From NCBI RefSeq assembly GCF_000242915.1, contig NZ_AFRZ01000001.1:1116001-1180000 (forward strand): a DNA stretch of 64,000 bases. Direction: 5' to 3'. Below are positions 1 to 9,134 of this stretch, piece after piece. The stretch comes from Sulfurimonas gotlandica GD1. Lineage in GTDB: Bacteria > Campylobacterota > Campylobacteria > Campylobacterales > Sulfurimonadaceae. Position 1 is the stretch's first letter; the number at the start of each line of letters is the position of its first letter. A model generated the notes under the pieces. It made no database searches. It had not been told where the DNA came from and saw only the letters and a list, made by a program, of their open reading frames with translations. A program made the translations under genes and the position numbers.

Positions 1-455
1 TCTTTATTGCTTAGATGCTGCGAGCTGTTTTCACTTTTTAGTATATGGTTTTGCGTGTCAAACTCTAAATCCTTAGCTATCTGAACTAAAAAGCTGAGCC
101 CAAAATGCCTTTTGATATTTTCTATACGCTGAGTCAACTCTTCTAAATCAAAAGGCTTTTTTATAAAGTCATTTGCACCCGATTCAAAGGCTTTTTTTAG
201 ATGCTGTGTATCGTGAAAAGCAGTTATAAAAATAGTAGGAGTCTCATCATTAAAACTTCTTAGCTCTTTGAGTAGAGAGATGCCATCACCATCTGGGACA
301 TTGATGTCAAATATATACAAGTCGTAGTTTATCTCCTCACTAAGCACAAGTGCTTTTTTCATACTATATGTATGAGTCACAGTGTATTCTTCTTGTAAAA
401 AATCGACCAAGATATCTGCTAAGACCGTATCATCTTCTAGGAGTAAAATTTTCAT
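1..455 (-). CDS. OmpR-family response regulator, partial (C-terminus beyond the window)
   Basis: The reading frame starts at ATG 453-455 on the minus strand and runs off the left edge, giving about 151 residues. The receiver domain is clear: an acidic pair D8-D9, the phospho-acceptor D50 in YIFDINVP, and the KKPF lysine near residue 105. The last visible residues begin what looks like a winged-helix output domain, so this is probably a DNA-binding OmpR/PhoB-type regulator. It is divergent from the copper efflux genes and separated from them by a promoter with direct repeats at one-helical-turn spacing, the classic OmpR-family arrangement. A CopR/CusR-like role is therefore inferred. The partner kinase is not visible and may lie further left. 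Confidence 0.85.
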   Translation of the reverse strand, partial: MKILLLEDDTVLADILVDFLQEEYTVTHTYSMKKALVLSEEINYDLYIFDINVPDGDGISLLKELRSFNDETPTIFITAFHDTQHLKKAFESGANDFIKKPFDLEELTQRIENIKRHFGLSFLVQIAKDLEFDTQNHILKSENSSQHLSNK

Positions 456-492
456 GAAGTATTATATCACACCAAATGAAGCTATTAAAAAA

Positions 493-525
493 CCTCACAT
501 TCTACTCACACTAGCTAACTATACT
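493..525 (+). promoter_or_regulatory. Direct-repeat operator and -10, copy a
   Basis: CCTCACA at 493-499 and ACTCACA at 504-510 are 11 bp apart start to start. A -10-like TATACT at 520-525 follows after 9 bp. The same geometry recurs at 753 and 3361. It lies in the gap between the response regulator and the SHOCT gene. Binding by the neighbouring OmpR-type regulator is inferred. Confidence 0.7.
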
Positions 526-552
526 TACACTATATAAAGTAAGGAGTCTGTC

Positions 553-744
553 ATGCATAGTTTTGGAATAGTCGGAATGGGATTGATTTGGCTTGTTTTG
601 CTACTTGTAATCGTAGCATTGATATATGTGATGGACTCAGATTCAGATCAGAGCTCTGCTAAAGACATACTTGATAAAAGGTTTGCAAATGGCGAGATCG
701 ACGAGGAAGAGTATAAAATTATTAAAGATAGTCTCAGACTATAA
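553..744 (+). CDS. Small SHOCT-domain membrane protein
   Basis: A 63-residue protein. Residues 8-27 form one hydrophobic membrane segment, then a short acidic linker, then a C-terminal module (about residues 36-63) with the pattern AKDILDKRFANGEI-EEEY, which is the SHOCT short-domain signature. A ribosome binding site (aaggag) lies just upstream of the ATG. SHOCT domains are usually small oligomerisation modules at the end of membrane proteins. Its own copy of the direct-repeat promoter places it in the copper regulon by inference. Its biochemical role is unknown. Confidence 0.75.
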   Translation: MHSFGIVGMGLIWLVLLLVIVALIYVMDSDSDQSSAKDILDKRFANGEIDEEEYKIIKDSLRL

Positions 745-752
745 TCTTTAAT

Positions 753-785
753 CCTCACAATCTCCTCACAATATCTAAGTAAACT
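753..785 (+). promoter_or_regulatory. Direct-repeat operator and -10, copy b (upstream of copA)
   Basis: CCTCACA at 753-759 and CCTCACA at 764-770, again 11 bp apart, followed after 9 bp by TAAACT at 780-785. It sits directly upstream of the P-type ATPase gene. The geometry is identical to copies a and c. Confidence 0.75.
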
Positions 786-831
786 TAAACCATAGAAGAA
801 CTAGATGCCCCAAGCTAAATGGAGGTGCGTC

Positions 832-2964
832 ATGAGTGTTAAAGAAACAAATATCTATACCTGTCCTATGCATCTTGAAATAAAACAAGATCATCCAGGG
901 TCTTGCCCTAAATGTGGTATGGCACTTGAACCAATCAAAGTCCAAGCCGATGAAGAGAACGACGAACTAACATATATGAGCAGACGATTTTGGATAAGTC
1001 TGTTCATATCCCTCCCTCTCTTTATTGTAGCTATGACAAATGATTTAGCACCGGAGCTTTTACCCGAGAGTCTTTCTATGCTAAGTGTTCAATGGTTTCT
1101 TTTTATACTCGCAACTCCAGTAGTGCTTTGGGGCGGATGGCCATTTTTTGTTCGTGGATACCTTTCAGTAAAAACATGGAACTTAAATATGTTCACACTT
1201 ATAGCCATAGGTGTAGGTTCTTCTTATATATACAGTGTTTTTGCACTTTTAGTGCCCCACACTTTTCCTCCGCTTATGCAGACAGAAGATGGTTTAGTCC
1301 ATGTCTACTTTGAAGCATCTGCAGTTATTACAACCTTGGTACTACTAGGTCAGATGCTAGAACTAAAAGCCAGAAGCAAAACAACTTCTGCAATCAAAAC
1401 ACTTTTAAACCTTTCTCCTGCACAAGCGCATAAAATTGATAACAATGGTAATGAAGAAATTGTATCCCTTGAGAGTGTACTTGTAGATGATATTTTAAGA
1501 ATAAAACCTGGCGAGAAGATTCCGGTCGATGGAGTGGTCATTGGCGGACACAGTAATGTCGATGAGTCGATGATTACAGGAGAAGCTATACCTGTCCCAA
1601 AATCAGTCGATGATTTTCTAATCGGAGCAACACTAAACAAAAATGGAACACTACTCATGCGTGCAGTTCGTGTTGGAAGTGACACGATGCTCTCAGAGAT
1701 CATAGATATGGTAGCGCAGGCTCAACGCTCACGCGCTCCTATCCAACACATAGCGGACAAAGTCGCAGGTTACTTTGTACCAGCCGTAATATTCTCCGCA
1801 ATTTTCACATTCTTTGGCTGGTATATGTGGGGTCCTGAACCACGTCTCGCTTATGCGGTCGTATCTGCAGTAGCAGTTTTAATTATTGCCTGTCCTTGTG
1901 CCTTAGGATTAGCAACTCCTATTTCTATTATGGTAGGGACTGGACGAGCAGCTCTAATGGGTATTTTGATAAAAGACGCACAAAGTTTAGAGACTATGGA
2001 AAAAGTAACAATATTAGTTGTTGATAAAACAGGAACACTCACAGAGGGAAAACCAAAAGTTACTAACTTTATTGTTTCAGATGGTTTTGATGAGATAGAT
2101 GTCCTAAGATATGCCGCAAGTTTAGAAAGTGTCAGCGAGCATCCGTTAGCACAAGCGATAGTAAAGCATGCAAAAGATGCCGGTCTTGTCTTATCACAGG
2201 TTGATAAATTTAAAGCCATTACGGCAAGAGGCATTATCGGCGAGATAGATGATAAAAAAATAGTCCTAGGCTCACAAGAATTCATTAACTCTCTTTGCAT
2301 CTTTGAAGCAGATGCACAGAAGAAAATAAAAGCCCTGCGTAAAGAAGATAAAGGTCTTATATTTATGAGTATAGATTTTCACCTATGTGCTATATTTGCT
2401 ATTGAAGATGCCATAAAACCAACATCTAAAGAGGCAATTCACGCACTTAAAAAAGAAGGTATTAAAGTTGTACTTATTAGCGGAGACAACAAGATAACAG
2501 CAAATAAAGTGGCAGATACACTAGGTATTGACAAAGTTTACTCCAGCGTATTACCAAACGTAAAAGCTGAGATAATCAAAGAACTTCAAGATGCCGGTGA
2601 GATTGTAGCCATGGCTGGTGATGGTATAAATGACGCTCCTGCACTAATGCAGGCTAATGTCGGCATCGCTATGGGAACAGGAACTGATGTTGCCATCAAC
2701 AGTGCAGGAATCACCCTTATAAAAGGTGATTTACTTGGCATCGTTAAGGTTAGAAAACTAAGTTATGAGACTATGAAAAACATCAGGCAAAATCTCTTTT
2801 TTGCGTTTATATATAACAGTGCAGGTATCCCAATAGCAGCTGGACTTTTTTACCCACTCTTTGGTGTTTTACTCTCTCCTGTAATTGCCGCAGCAGCTAT
2901 GAGTTTTAGCTCTGTATCTGTCATAACAAACGCATTGCAATTAAGAAATATTAAGATTGGTTAA
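832..2964 (+). CDS. copA: Copper-translocating P1B-type ATPase (CopA-like)
   Basis: A 710-residue heavy-metal P-type ATPase that would pump monovalent copper (or silver) out of the cytoplasm. In place of an N-terminal HMA domain it has a short CPMH...CPKCGM metal-binding module (residues 11-30). The actuator TGE is at 249-251, the transmembrane CPC metal site at 354-356, the phosphorylated DKTGT starts at D398, the nucleotide-binding HP is at 437-438, and GDGIND is near 615. The ATG at 832 is preferred over one at 805 because a strong GGAGG lies just before 832. It follows the SHOCT gene and has its own direct-repeat promoter. CPC with this N-terminal module favours Cu(I) over zinc or cadmium; substrate is inferred. 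Confidence 0.93.
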   Translation: MSVKETNIYTCPMHLEIKQDHPGSCPKCGMALEPIKVQADEENDELTYMSRRFWISLFISLPLFIVAMTNDLAPELLPESLSMLSVQWFLFILATPVVLWGGWPFFVRGYLSVKTWNLNMFTLIAIGVGSSYIYSVFALLVPHTFPPLMQTEDGLVHVYFEASAVITTLVLLGQMLELKARSKTTSAIKTLLNLSPAQAHKIDNNGNEEIVSLESVLVDDILRIKPGEKIPVDGVVIGGHSNVDESMITGEAIPVPKSVDDFLIGATLNKNGTLLMRAVRVGSDTMLSEIIDMVAQAQRSRAPIQHIADKVAGYFVPAVIFSAIFTFFGWYMWGPEPRLAYAVVSAVAVLIIACPCALGLATPISIMVGTGRAALMGILIKDAQSLETMEKVTILVVDKTGTLTEGKPKVTNFIVSDGFDEIDVLRYAASLESVSEHPLAQAIVKHAKDAGLVLSQVDKFKAITARGIIGEIDDKKIVLGSQEFINSLCIFEADAQKKIKALRKEDKGLIFMSIDFHLCAIFAIEDAIKPTSKEAIHALKKEGIKVVLISGDNKITANKVADTLGIDKVYSSVLPNVKAEIIKELQDAGEIVAMAGDGINDAPALMQANVGIAMGTGTDVAINSAGITLIKGDLLGIVKVRKLSYETMKNIRQNLFFAFIYNSAGIPIAAGLFYPLFGVLLSPVIAAAAMSFSSVSVITNALQLRNIKIG

Positions 2965-3016
2965 AAGACATTTATGGAACTTTTAATGCTAGTATTGACT
3001 CAGTAAAGGATTTTAA

Positions 3017-3325
3017 ATGAGCAAATTGATTAACCTCCACCAAAAAAATGACCCTTTAAAAGATTGGGAAGAAAAGAATATAAGAAATAAAAAAAAATCC
3101 AATATCGCCTTTACACAAAATAAACAAGAAGCTCACGCAATATATATACCCAAAGTTTATGACTCTCCTCAAGAAATAGCAAGAATAGCTGAAATACTCG
3201 CAACCAAAGAAGAGATACAACGAAGCTTATCGTCTAAAATTATTTATACAAACACACAAGAGAGTGCAGAGATAAATCAAAGACGAAAAGAACTTCTAAA
3301 CATTAAAAAAATACTACAAATGTAA
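3017..3325 (+). CDS. Hypothetical protein in the copper locus
   Basis: A 102-residue, lysine-rich, predicted cytoplasmic protein with no signal peptide or membrane segment and no cysteines, so it is unlikely to bind copper through thiols. The C-terminal half is helical and charged. It starts 52 bp after copA and ends before a weak hairpin, so it may be cotranscribed with copA. I recognise no family. Its position between copA and the efflux operon is the only clue to a role. Confidence 0.6.
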   Translation: MSKLINLHQKNDPLKDWEEKNIRNKKKSNIAFTQNKQEAHAIYIPKVYDSPQEIARIAEILATKEEIQRSLSSKIIYTNTQESAEINQRRKELLNIKKILQM

Positions 3326-3347
3326 AGAGCTAGGTTACAACTCTTTA
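3323..3347 (+). terminator. Weak hairpin after the copA unit
   Basis: TAAAGAG (3323-3329, including the stop codon) pairs with CTCTTTA (3341-3347) around an 11-nt loop. There is no strong U tract, so termination is uncertain. The next promoter starts only 14 bp downstream, which fits a transcription-unit boundary. Confidence 0.4.
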
Positions 3348-3360
3348 TATAACTGACATC

Positions 3361-3393
3361 CCTCACAAACCCCTCACAAACAATCAATATAAT
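3361..3393 (+). promoter_or_regulatory. Direct-repeat operator and -10, copy c (cus operon)
   Basis: CCTCACA at 3361-3367 and 3372-3378, 11 bp apart, followed after 9 bp by a perfect TATAAT at 3388-3393. It precedes the YtkA-like/cusCBA operon. It has the best -10 of the three copies. Confidence 0.8.
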
Positions 3394-3421
3394 TCTTTTA
3401 TATATAACAAAAGGATAAATC

Positions 3422-3802
3422 ATGAAAACGATAGCAAAAATATTTCTAATAGCAATACTAGGGGTTAGTCTACTACAAGCAGCAGCATTTGAGAAAGTTG
3501 CAAAGTCAAGAGAAACAAACGTTGTAATGAGTTCAGAAAAACCTCTAACTACTGGGAATAATACAATAAATATGGTAGTATCTAACGAGAAGTATGCAGA
3601 CGCAGTAGTAAGTATTAAAATATTCATGCCAGCAATGCCTGGGATGCCGTACATGGAAACTACAGCAGATGCTAAAAGTCTTGGCGGCGGAAAGTATGAA
3701 GTCAACGTAAACCTATCAATGGGTGGTACTTGGCAAGTTCATATCTTTATCACACCAAAAACTGGTAAAAAAGTCAGAGCTAAAGCTTCACTAAATATCT
3801 AA
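3422..3802 (+). CDS. Periplasmic YtkA/FixH-like protein with methionine-rich motif
   Basis: A 126-residue protein with a signal peptide (about residues 1-21, ending LLQAAA) and a small beta-rich domain. The motif MPAMPGMPYME supplies four methionines in a short stretch, typical of YtkA-like/FixH-like domains near copper systems, and could bind Cu(I) or Ag(I). It is the first gene of the operon with cusCBA, 9 bp before the outer membrane component, with a good ribosome binding site (aaaggataa). It may serve as a periplasmic metal carrier, analogous to CusF but in an unrelated fold. The metal-carrier role is inferred. Confidence 0.75.
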   Translation: MKTIAKIFLIAILGVSLLQAAAFEKVAKSRETNVVMSSEKPLTTGNNTINMVVSNEKYADAVVSIKIFMPAMPGMPYMETTADAKSLGGGKYEVNVNLSMGGTWQVHIFITPKTGKKVRAKASLNI

Positions 3803-3811
3803 GGATAAGTT

Positions 3812-5005
3812 ATGAGAGTATACATCGTACTACTTTTCCCACTTCTGCTAAGTGCTGCAACTCTATCTTCACTGATAGAGAATGCCAAAGCTACTCACAC
3901 CTCTCTGGATGCAATAGAAAAACGTCTAAGTGCAGTTAGTGATGAGTACGATGTAACTAGAAATTTTGCTGACCCCGAGCTTCTGCTAAGTGTTAGCGAT
4001 ATTCAACTAAAAGATCCAACAAACCGCTCAATCGAGCCTATGCAATACTCTGCTGTAAACTTAAAACAAAAGATTCCATATTTTGGAAAAAGAGATGCAG
4101 CTTCTAAAAAAGTAGATGCAAAAAAAGCAACAATTAGCTTTAGCCTTGCTCAGGCAAAAGTAAAACTTACAGAGTCTATAAAGCTAACGGCATATAGCAT
4201 CTGGCAAGTAGAAGAGCAGCTAAAAATCACAAATGAGTACATAGAACTTACACGTCAAAACATTGAACTTTACACTGCGTACAGTAGCAGTGATGCAAAA
4301 TCTCACATGGGAATCATGTCAGCTGAGCTATCACTATCTCAACTAAAAATAAAACATAGTAAACTCCAAAGTTTATTAATGGGTCTATATAAAAATGTGA
4401 GTTACCTAAGTGCTATGGATGTAAAATCCATCGAGCTTTCTATGGAGGTTTCACAGCCAAGAGAACTCTCTTACTACATGGATGCGACAGATGAGAGCAG
4501 TGCTTACAAAGTAAAAGAGGCCATAGTAAAAGAAGCAGAAGCTGACATAAAAGTAAAAGAGCTGGCTAAAAATATTGATCCGTTTGTTCAAGTTGGTTAC
4601 TTTTACAGAGAATCATTCGAAGACTACATGAATGTGAATGTAGGTTTTGCACTTCCTATCTATGGAACTCAAGACTCAAAAAAGGAAGCTTCAAGAAAAG
4701 TATCTCTAGCTACAAAAAGCGAAGTGCTTGACTTTAAAAACTCACTTGACTCTAAAGTGGTAGAGTATTATGCAAGACTTCAAGACGCATACAGAGTTTA
4801 CAACATCATAGAAAAAGAGAGCTTACCACAGATAAGACACATGTTTGATCTTACAAACACATCTATCAAAAGTGGTTCTGAACTCTTCATTTACATAGAA
4901 CTTTTAGGCAAAAAACTCAAACTAGATGAACAAAGCATCGAAGCTGTTAGCGCGTTCTACAAAGCTAATGCTTCTCTAGATGCACTCATAGGGGTAGAAA
5001 AATGA
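3812..5005 (+). CDS. TolC-family outer membrane efflux protein (CusC-like)
   Basis: A 397-residue protein with a signal peptide (residues 1-15) and long helical stretches of the outer membrane efflux protein family, the channel component of tripartite pumps. It is somewhat shorter than E. coli CusC (about 460 residues). It overlaps the adaptor gene by 4 bp (ATGA), so the two are probably translationally coupled. Role inferred from family and from its place between a methionine-rich periplasmic protein and an HME-type RND pump. Confidence 0.85.
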   Translation: MRVYIVLLFPLLLSAATLSSLIENAKATHTSLDAIEKRLSAVSDEYDVTRNFADPELLLSVSDIQLKDPTNRSIEPMQYSAVNLKQKIPYFGKRDAASKKVDAKKATISFSLAQAKVKLTESIKLTAYSIWQVEEQLKITNEYIELTRQNIELYTAYSSSDAKSHMGIMSAELSLSQLKIKHSKLQSLLMGLYKNVSYLSAMDVKSIELSMEVSQPRELSYYMDATDESSAYKVKEAIVKEAEADIKVKELAKNIDPFVQVGYFYRESFEDYMNVNVGFALPIYGTQDSKKEASRKVSLATKSEVLDFKNSLDSKVVEYYARLQDAYRVYNIIEKESLPQIRHMFDLTNTSIKSGSELFIYIELLGKKLKLDEQSIEAVSAFYKANASLDALIGVEK

Positions 5006-5997
5006 GACTTTTACTAATATTATTTATGTTATTATCATTTGCAGATGCAAAAGAAAAAACCGTACAACAGGTCTTTAATGTACAGACTACAAAAGTAAAG
5101 CTAATCTCAGATGCCAAGAGCATAAAAAGCTTTGGATTTGTAAAAGTGGATGAGTCTAGAGTCTATGATGTAAGTCCGAGATTTAGCGGTTTTGTTGAAG
5201 TTTTATATGCTGATAAAACATATAAAAAAGTAAGTAAAGGGGAGGAGCTTGTAAAAGTTTACTCTCCTGAAGTCTTAAAAGCTAAAGACGATTACCTAAA
5301 CACTATGAACTACACAAAAGATAGACCAAATAAAACGATGCTTGAGAGTGCTAGAACAAAACTTTCTCTTTTAAACATTCCAGATGCCGAGATAAATCAA
5401 ATCATAAAAAGCAAAAAAACAACTTCTTTTACAACTATAAACTCTCCATCAGATGGTTATATATTTAAAAAAGCACTAAACAACAACTCTGCTTTTAACG
5501 CTAAAAATGTACTTTTTCAGGTAGTAAATCTTGACAAAGTATGGGTTGAGATAAAAATTCACCAAAACCAATTTGAAGCACTGCAAAATATAAAAGATTA
5601 TACACTCTCGACTCCATCACTAAAACAGACTTTTAAAGCTACAAGAGAAAATCTATACCCTGAACTTGATCCAAAAGAGGAGAGCTTTACTCTTAGACTC
5701 TCTCTTGATAACAAAAACAATCTTCTAAAACCTGGAATGTATATAACAGCAATTATGAGCACAGATGCTACAAGTTATCTAACTCTTCCTGCAACTGCTG
5801 TTATGAGAAAAAATGGTAAGTTTTATGTATTTGTTGTTGGAGAATACGAGGGAGAATACGCACCTCTAGAGGTAGATGTAGAAGTTTTAAATACTGATAC
5901 ATACATAATAAAAAGTGAGTTAAACGAAGGCGATGAAGTAGTGAATAATGCTTTGTTTATGATGGACAGTGATGCCCAAGTAAATGGGTTATATTAA
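5002..5997 (+). CDS. RND efflux periplasmic adaptor (CusB-like)
   Basis: A 331-residue membrane fusion protein with an N-terminal signal (residues 1-16). It has the barrel-sandwich layout: a beta segment containing VYDVSPRFSGFVE, a short helical hairpin (about residues 90-130), and the return lipoyl half with PSDGYIF, followed by a beta-barrel region. It links inner-membrane pump and outer-membrane channel. It is shorter than E. coli CusB and lacks the N-terminal metal-binding module. It overlaps the channel gene by 4 bp and precedes the pump gene by 10 bp. Confidence 0.88.
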   Translation: MRLLLILFMLLSFADAKEKTVQQVFNVQTTKVKLISDAKSIKSFGFVKVDESRVYDVSPRFSGFVEVLYADKTYKKVSKGEELVKVYSPEVLKAKDDYLNTMNYTKDRPNKTMLESARTKLSLLNIPDAEINQIIKSKKTTSFTTINSPSDGYIFKKALNNNSAFNAKNVLFQVVNLDKVWVEIKIHQNQFEALQNIKDYTLSTPSLKQTFKATRENLYPELDPKEESFTLRLSLDNKNNLLKPGMYITAIMSTDATSYLTLPATAVMRKNGKFYVFVVGEYEGEYAPLEVDVEVLNTDTYIIKSELNEGDEVVNNALFMMDSDAQVNGLY

Positions 5998-6007
5998 AGG
6001 ATAAGTT

Positions 6008-9000
6008 ATGATTGAAAGTATAATATCCTTTAGTATTAGAAATAAATTTCTTATCCTAATGGCTACGCTGTTTTTAACTTTTGCCTCTTACTGGGCTCTT
6101 AAAAATACGCCTCTGGATGCCATACCTGACCTCTCTCCACCTCAGGTAATCGTTAAACTAAATTGGGCGGGACAATCTCCTGAGATCATAGAAGATCAAG
6201 GGACTTATCCGCTTGTTTCTCAGTTTCTCGCTATTGCAAATATAGAGACGGTTAGAGGTTTTTCAACTTATGAAAATGCTCTTATTTACATCATATTTAA
6301 AGAAGGAACTGATCTTTACTGGGCTAGGACTCGTGTACTTGAGCAGTTGGCTTCTGTACAATCCTCTCTTCCTGAATCCATGGAAGTAAACCTAGGTCCA
6401 GATGCCAGCGGTGTGGGCTGGGTGTATGAGTATGCTCTTACTTCAAAGACTAAAAACCTCAGCGAGCTTAGAACTCTGCAAGACTACTACTACAAGTATG
6501 CACTTTTAGGTGTTGACGGTGTTAGTGAAGTTGCATCAATAGGTGGATTTGTTCCGACTTACCAAGTGAGTGTGAGTAACGATACACTGACACGTTATAA
6601 CCTCAGCATCCAAGATGTCGCAAAAACTCTCAAAGAAAACAACAACGACACGGGCGGTCGTATAGTTATTCAAAACGGTTTTGAGTGGATGATTCAAGCC
6701 AAGGGCTATCTCAAAGACTTAGATGATATCCGCTCTTTAGTTGTGACTTCAAAAGCTAACATTCCAGTAACCATAGGAGACATAGGAAGAGTAGAGTTAG
6801 TTCCTGGATCTCGTCGCGGTATGGCAGACCTTAACGGTGAGGGAGAAGTTGTCGGAGGAATCGTAATGGTTCGTTACGGCGAAGATGTTTATGCGACCAT
6901 CAAACGTATAGAGAAAAAGATGAGTGAGTTACAAGTCGATGGTGTTGAAGTCATCGAAACATATAACCGCTCAGAGCTCATCGAGAAAGCGGTAGATACA
7001 CTAAAGTTTACACTAATTGAAGAGATTGTAATTGTCATCATTATTATTACTCTATTTTTAATGCATCTACGCTCTTCTATCATAGTTCTGGTTGCTCTAC
7101 CTCTGACTATCGGTGCGACTTTTTTACTTATGAAAGTCTTTGGGATTGACTCAAATATAATGAGTCTTGGTGGTATCGCCATTGCCATCGGTGCGATGGT
7201 AGATGCAACCATAGTAATGATAGAAAATGCTCACAAGACCATTATAAAAGAAGAGGAAAAAAAAGGTGAATCTCTCACAAAACAAGAGAGATATGATGCC
7301 ATTGCCAGCTCGTCAAAAGTTGTAGGTCGTCCAATATTTTTTGCCCTTGCTTTGGTTGTGGTTTCATTCCTGCCTATCTTTGCACTTTCTGGTCAGGAGG
7401 GTCTACTTTTTACTCCTCTAGCTTTTACAAAAACCTTTGCTATGACTGCGGGAGCAATCATCTCTATAACTCTAGTTCCAGTCCTGATGCTCTTTTTCGT
7501 AAAGGGAAAGATACTTAGTGAGAACAAAAATCCACTAAACCGTTTCTTTGTCTGGCTCTATCACCCAATCATCATTTACGGACTGAAACTAAAGTACATC
7601 GTGATCTTAGCTGCTGTTGTAGCTCTTGGTTTTATGTATCCGCTATACAATGGTCTAAAGTGGGAGTTTATGCCTCCACTAAATGAACAGTCTCTTATGT
7701 ACATGCCTGTTACTCCTTATGGGATCAGTGTCGATCAGAGTAAAATTTTGACTCAAAAGACAGATGCCATCATCAAAAGTTTTCCAGAAGTTGATACAGT
7801 CTTTGGTAAGGGCGGGCGCGCAAACTCTGCTACTGACCCTGCCCCTCTCGGGATGATAGAGACTATTATCACTTTCAAACCACAGATTGAGTGGAGAGAA
7901 GGCATGACGCATGAAAAGCTAATGGCAAAACTAGAAGAGGCTCTTCAAGTTCCAGGGCTCGTTAACTCTTGGACTTATCCTATTCGCGGTCGTATAGATA
8001 TGCTTTTAAGCGGCATCCGTACTCCTCTTGGAATCAAACTATATGGTAAAGATGCAGCAGGCTTGCAAAAGTATGCACTAGAAATTGAGAGCAAACTTAG
8101 AACTTATGACAAAACACAATCAGTATTTGCCGATCAGGCAAGTGCCGGATATTACCTCGACATAGAGATAGATGAAAAAGAGTTGGCAAGATTCAAGATA
8201 AGCAAAAACTACCTGCTGGATTATGTGGCATCCGGGGTTGGCGGGATGAAAGTCTCTACTATGTACAAAGGCATAGAGCGTTATCCGATTGCACTTCGTT
8301 TTGAAGAAAATGAGAGACGTAGCATAGAAAGCATCCGGGAGTTACAGGTAAAAACTTCGCTTGGGTTTGTACCGCTTGGAAACTTTGCTAAAGTTGCTTA
8401 CCGTGAGAGTGCATCTGTTATAAAAAGTGAGATGGCATCTCCTGTTACTTTCATCTACATCACTCCACAGGTAGGTGTTAGTGCGACTGAGTATAAAAAA
8501 GAAGCTAAAGTTCTTTTAGATGACATAAAACTTCCTGCTGGCTACTACATAGACTGGGCTGGTCAAAGTGAGTACCTAGATTCAGCGATGCAAAAAATAG
8601 TCTGGATAGTTCCAGCCGTGCTTATAGTTATCCTGATACTAATCTACTTTGCGCTTAAAGAACTAGTACCGACTTTCATAGTCTTTTTCAGTCTACCGTT
8701 TGCACTTTTGGGCGGTCTTATCTACATAGACATGCTTAACTTTAACATGAGCATAGCAGTTATAGTCGGCTTTTTAGCACTTCTTGGGATTGCAGCTGAA
8801 ACTGCGATTGTAATGATAGTTTATCTACAAGAAGCGGTAAATGATGCAAAAGAGAAATTTGCCACAAACTTTGGTCACTTAGAGTTAAGAGATGCTATAT
8901 ATGAAGGAGCAGTTAAAAGAGTAAGACCAAAACTGATGACTGTTTTCTCAACTCTTGCAGGTTTACTTCCTATTATGTACATTAACGGAGTTGGTAGCGA

Positions 9001-9118
9001 AGTAATGCAAAGAATCGCCGCACCAATGATAGGCGGACTAATAAGTTCAGCAGTTCTAAGCCTAGTAATCATCCCTATACTTTTTGAGATTTATGCTAAG
9101 TGGGGGATGAGGAAGTAA
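6008..9118 (+). CDS. cusA: Heavy-metal efflux RND pump (CusA-like)
   Basis: A 1036-residue RND permease, the usual length for the heavy-metal (HME) subfamily. It has an N-terminal membrane helix, two large periplasmic loops and two clusters of membrane helices. The HME signature GAMVDATIVMIENAHK is present near residue 400, in the proton-relay helix. It is the last gene of the ytkA-like/cusC/cusB/cusA operon and ends 16 bp before a convergent gene. Copper or silver is the likely substrate because of the CopA and methionine-rich neighbours; cobalt-zinc-cadmium pumps of the same subfamily cannot be fully excluded. Confidence 0.9.
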   Translation: MIESIISFSIRNKFLILMATLFLTFASYWALKNTPLDAIPDLSPPQVIVKLNWAGQSPEIIEDQGTYPLVSQFLAIANIETVRGFSTYENALIYIIFKEGTDLYWARTRVLEQLASVQSSLPESMEVNLGPDASGVGWVYEYALTSKTKNLSELRTLQDYYYKYALLGVDGVSEVASIGGFVPTYQVSVSNDTLTRYNLSIQDVAKTLKENNNDTGGRIVIQNGFEWMIQAKGYLKDLDDIRSLVVTSKANIPVTIGDIGRVELVPGSRRGMADLNGEGEVVGGIVMVRYGEDVYATIKRIEKKMSELQVDGVEVIETYNRSELIEKAVDTLKFTLIEEIVIVIIIITLFLMHLRSSIIVLVALPLTIGATFLLMKVFGIDSNIMSLGGIAIAIGAMVDATIVMIENAHKTIIKEEEKKGESLTKQERYDAIASSSKVVGRPIFFALALVVVSFLPIFALSGQEGLLFTPLAFTKTFAMTAGAIISITLVPVLMLFFVKGKILSENKNPLNRFFVWLYHPIIIYGLKLKYIVILAAVVALGFMYPLYNGLKWEFMPPLNEQSLMYMPVTPYGISVDQSKILTQKTDAIIKSFPEVDTVFGKGGRANSATDPAPLGMIETIITFKPQIEWREGMTHEKLMAKLEEALQVPGLVNSWTYPIRGRIDMLLSGIRTPLGIKLYGKDAAGLQKYALEIESKLRTYDKTQSVFADQASAGYYLDIEIDEKELARFKISKNYLLDYVASGVGGMKVSTMYKGIERYPIALRFEENERRSIESIRELQVKTSLGFVPLGNFAKVAYRESASVIKSEMASPVTFIYITPQVGVSATEYKKEAKVLLDDIKLPAGYYIDWAGQSEYLDSAMQKIVWIVPAVLIVILILIYFALKELVPTFIVFFSLPFALLGGLIYIDMLNFNMSIAVIVGFLALLGIAAETAIVMIVYLQEAVNDAKEKFATNFGHLELRDAIYEGAVKRVRPKLMTVFSTLAGLLPIMYINGVGSEVMQRIAAPMIGGLISSAVLSLVIIPILFEIYAKWGMRK

Positions 9119-9134
9119 AACTAGGCTGAAACTC

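Noticed and set aside
805-831. Upstream in-frame ATG for copA
   Set aside because: The ATG at 832 has a strong GGAGG just before it and begins the conserved metal-binding module; 805 has no ribosome binding site.
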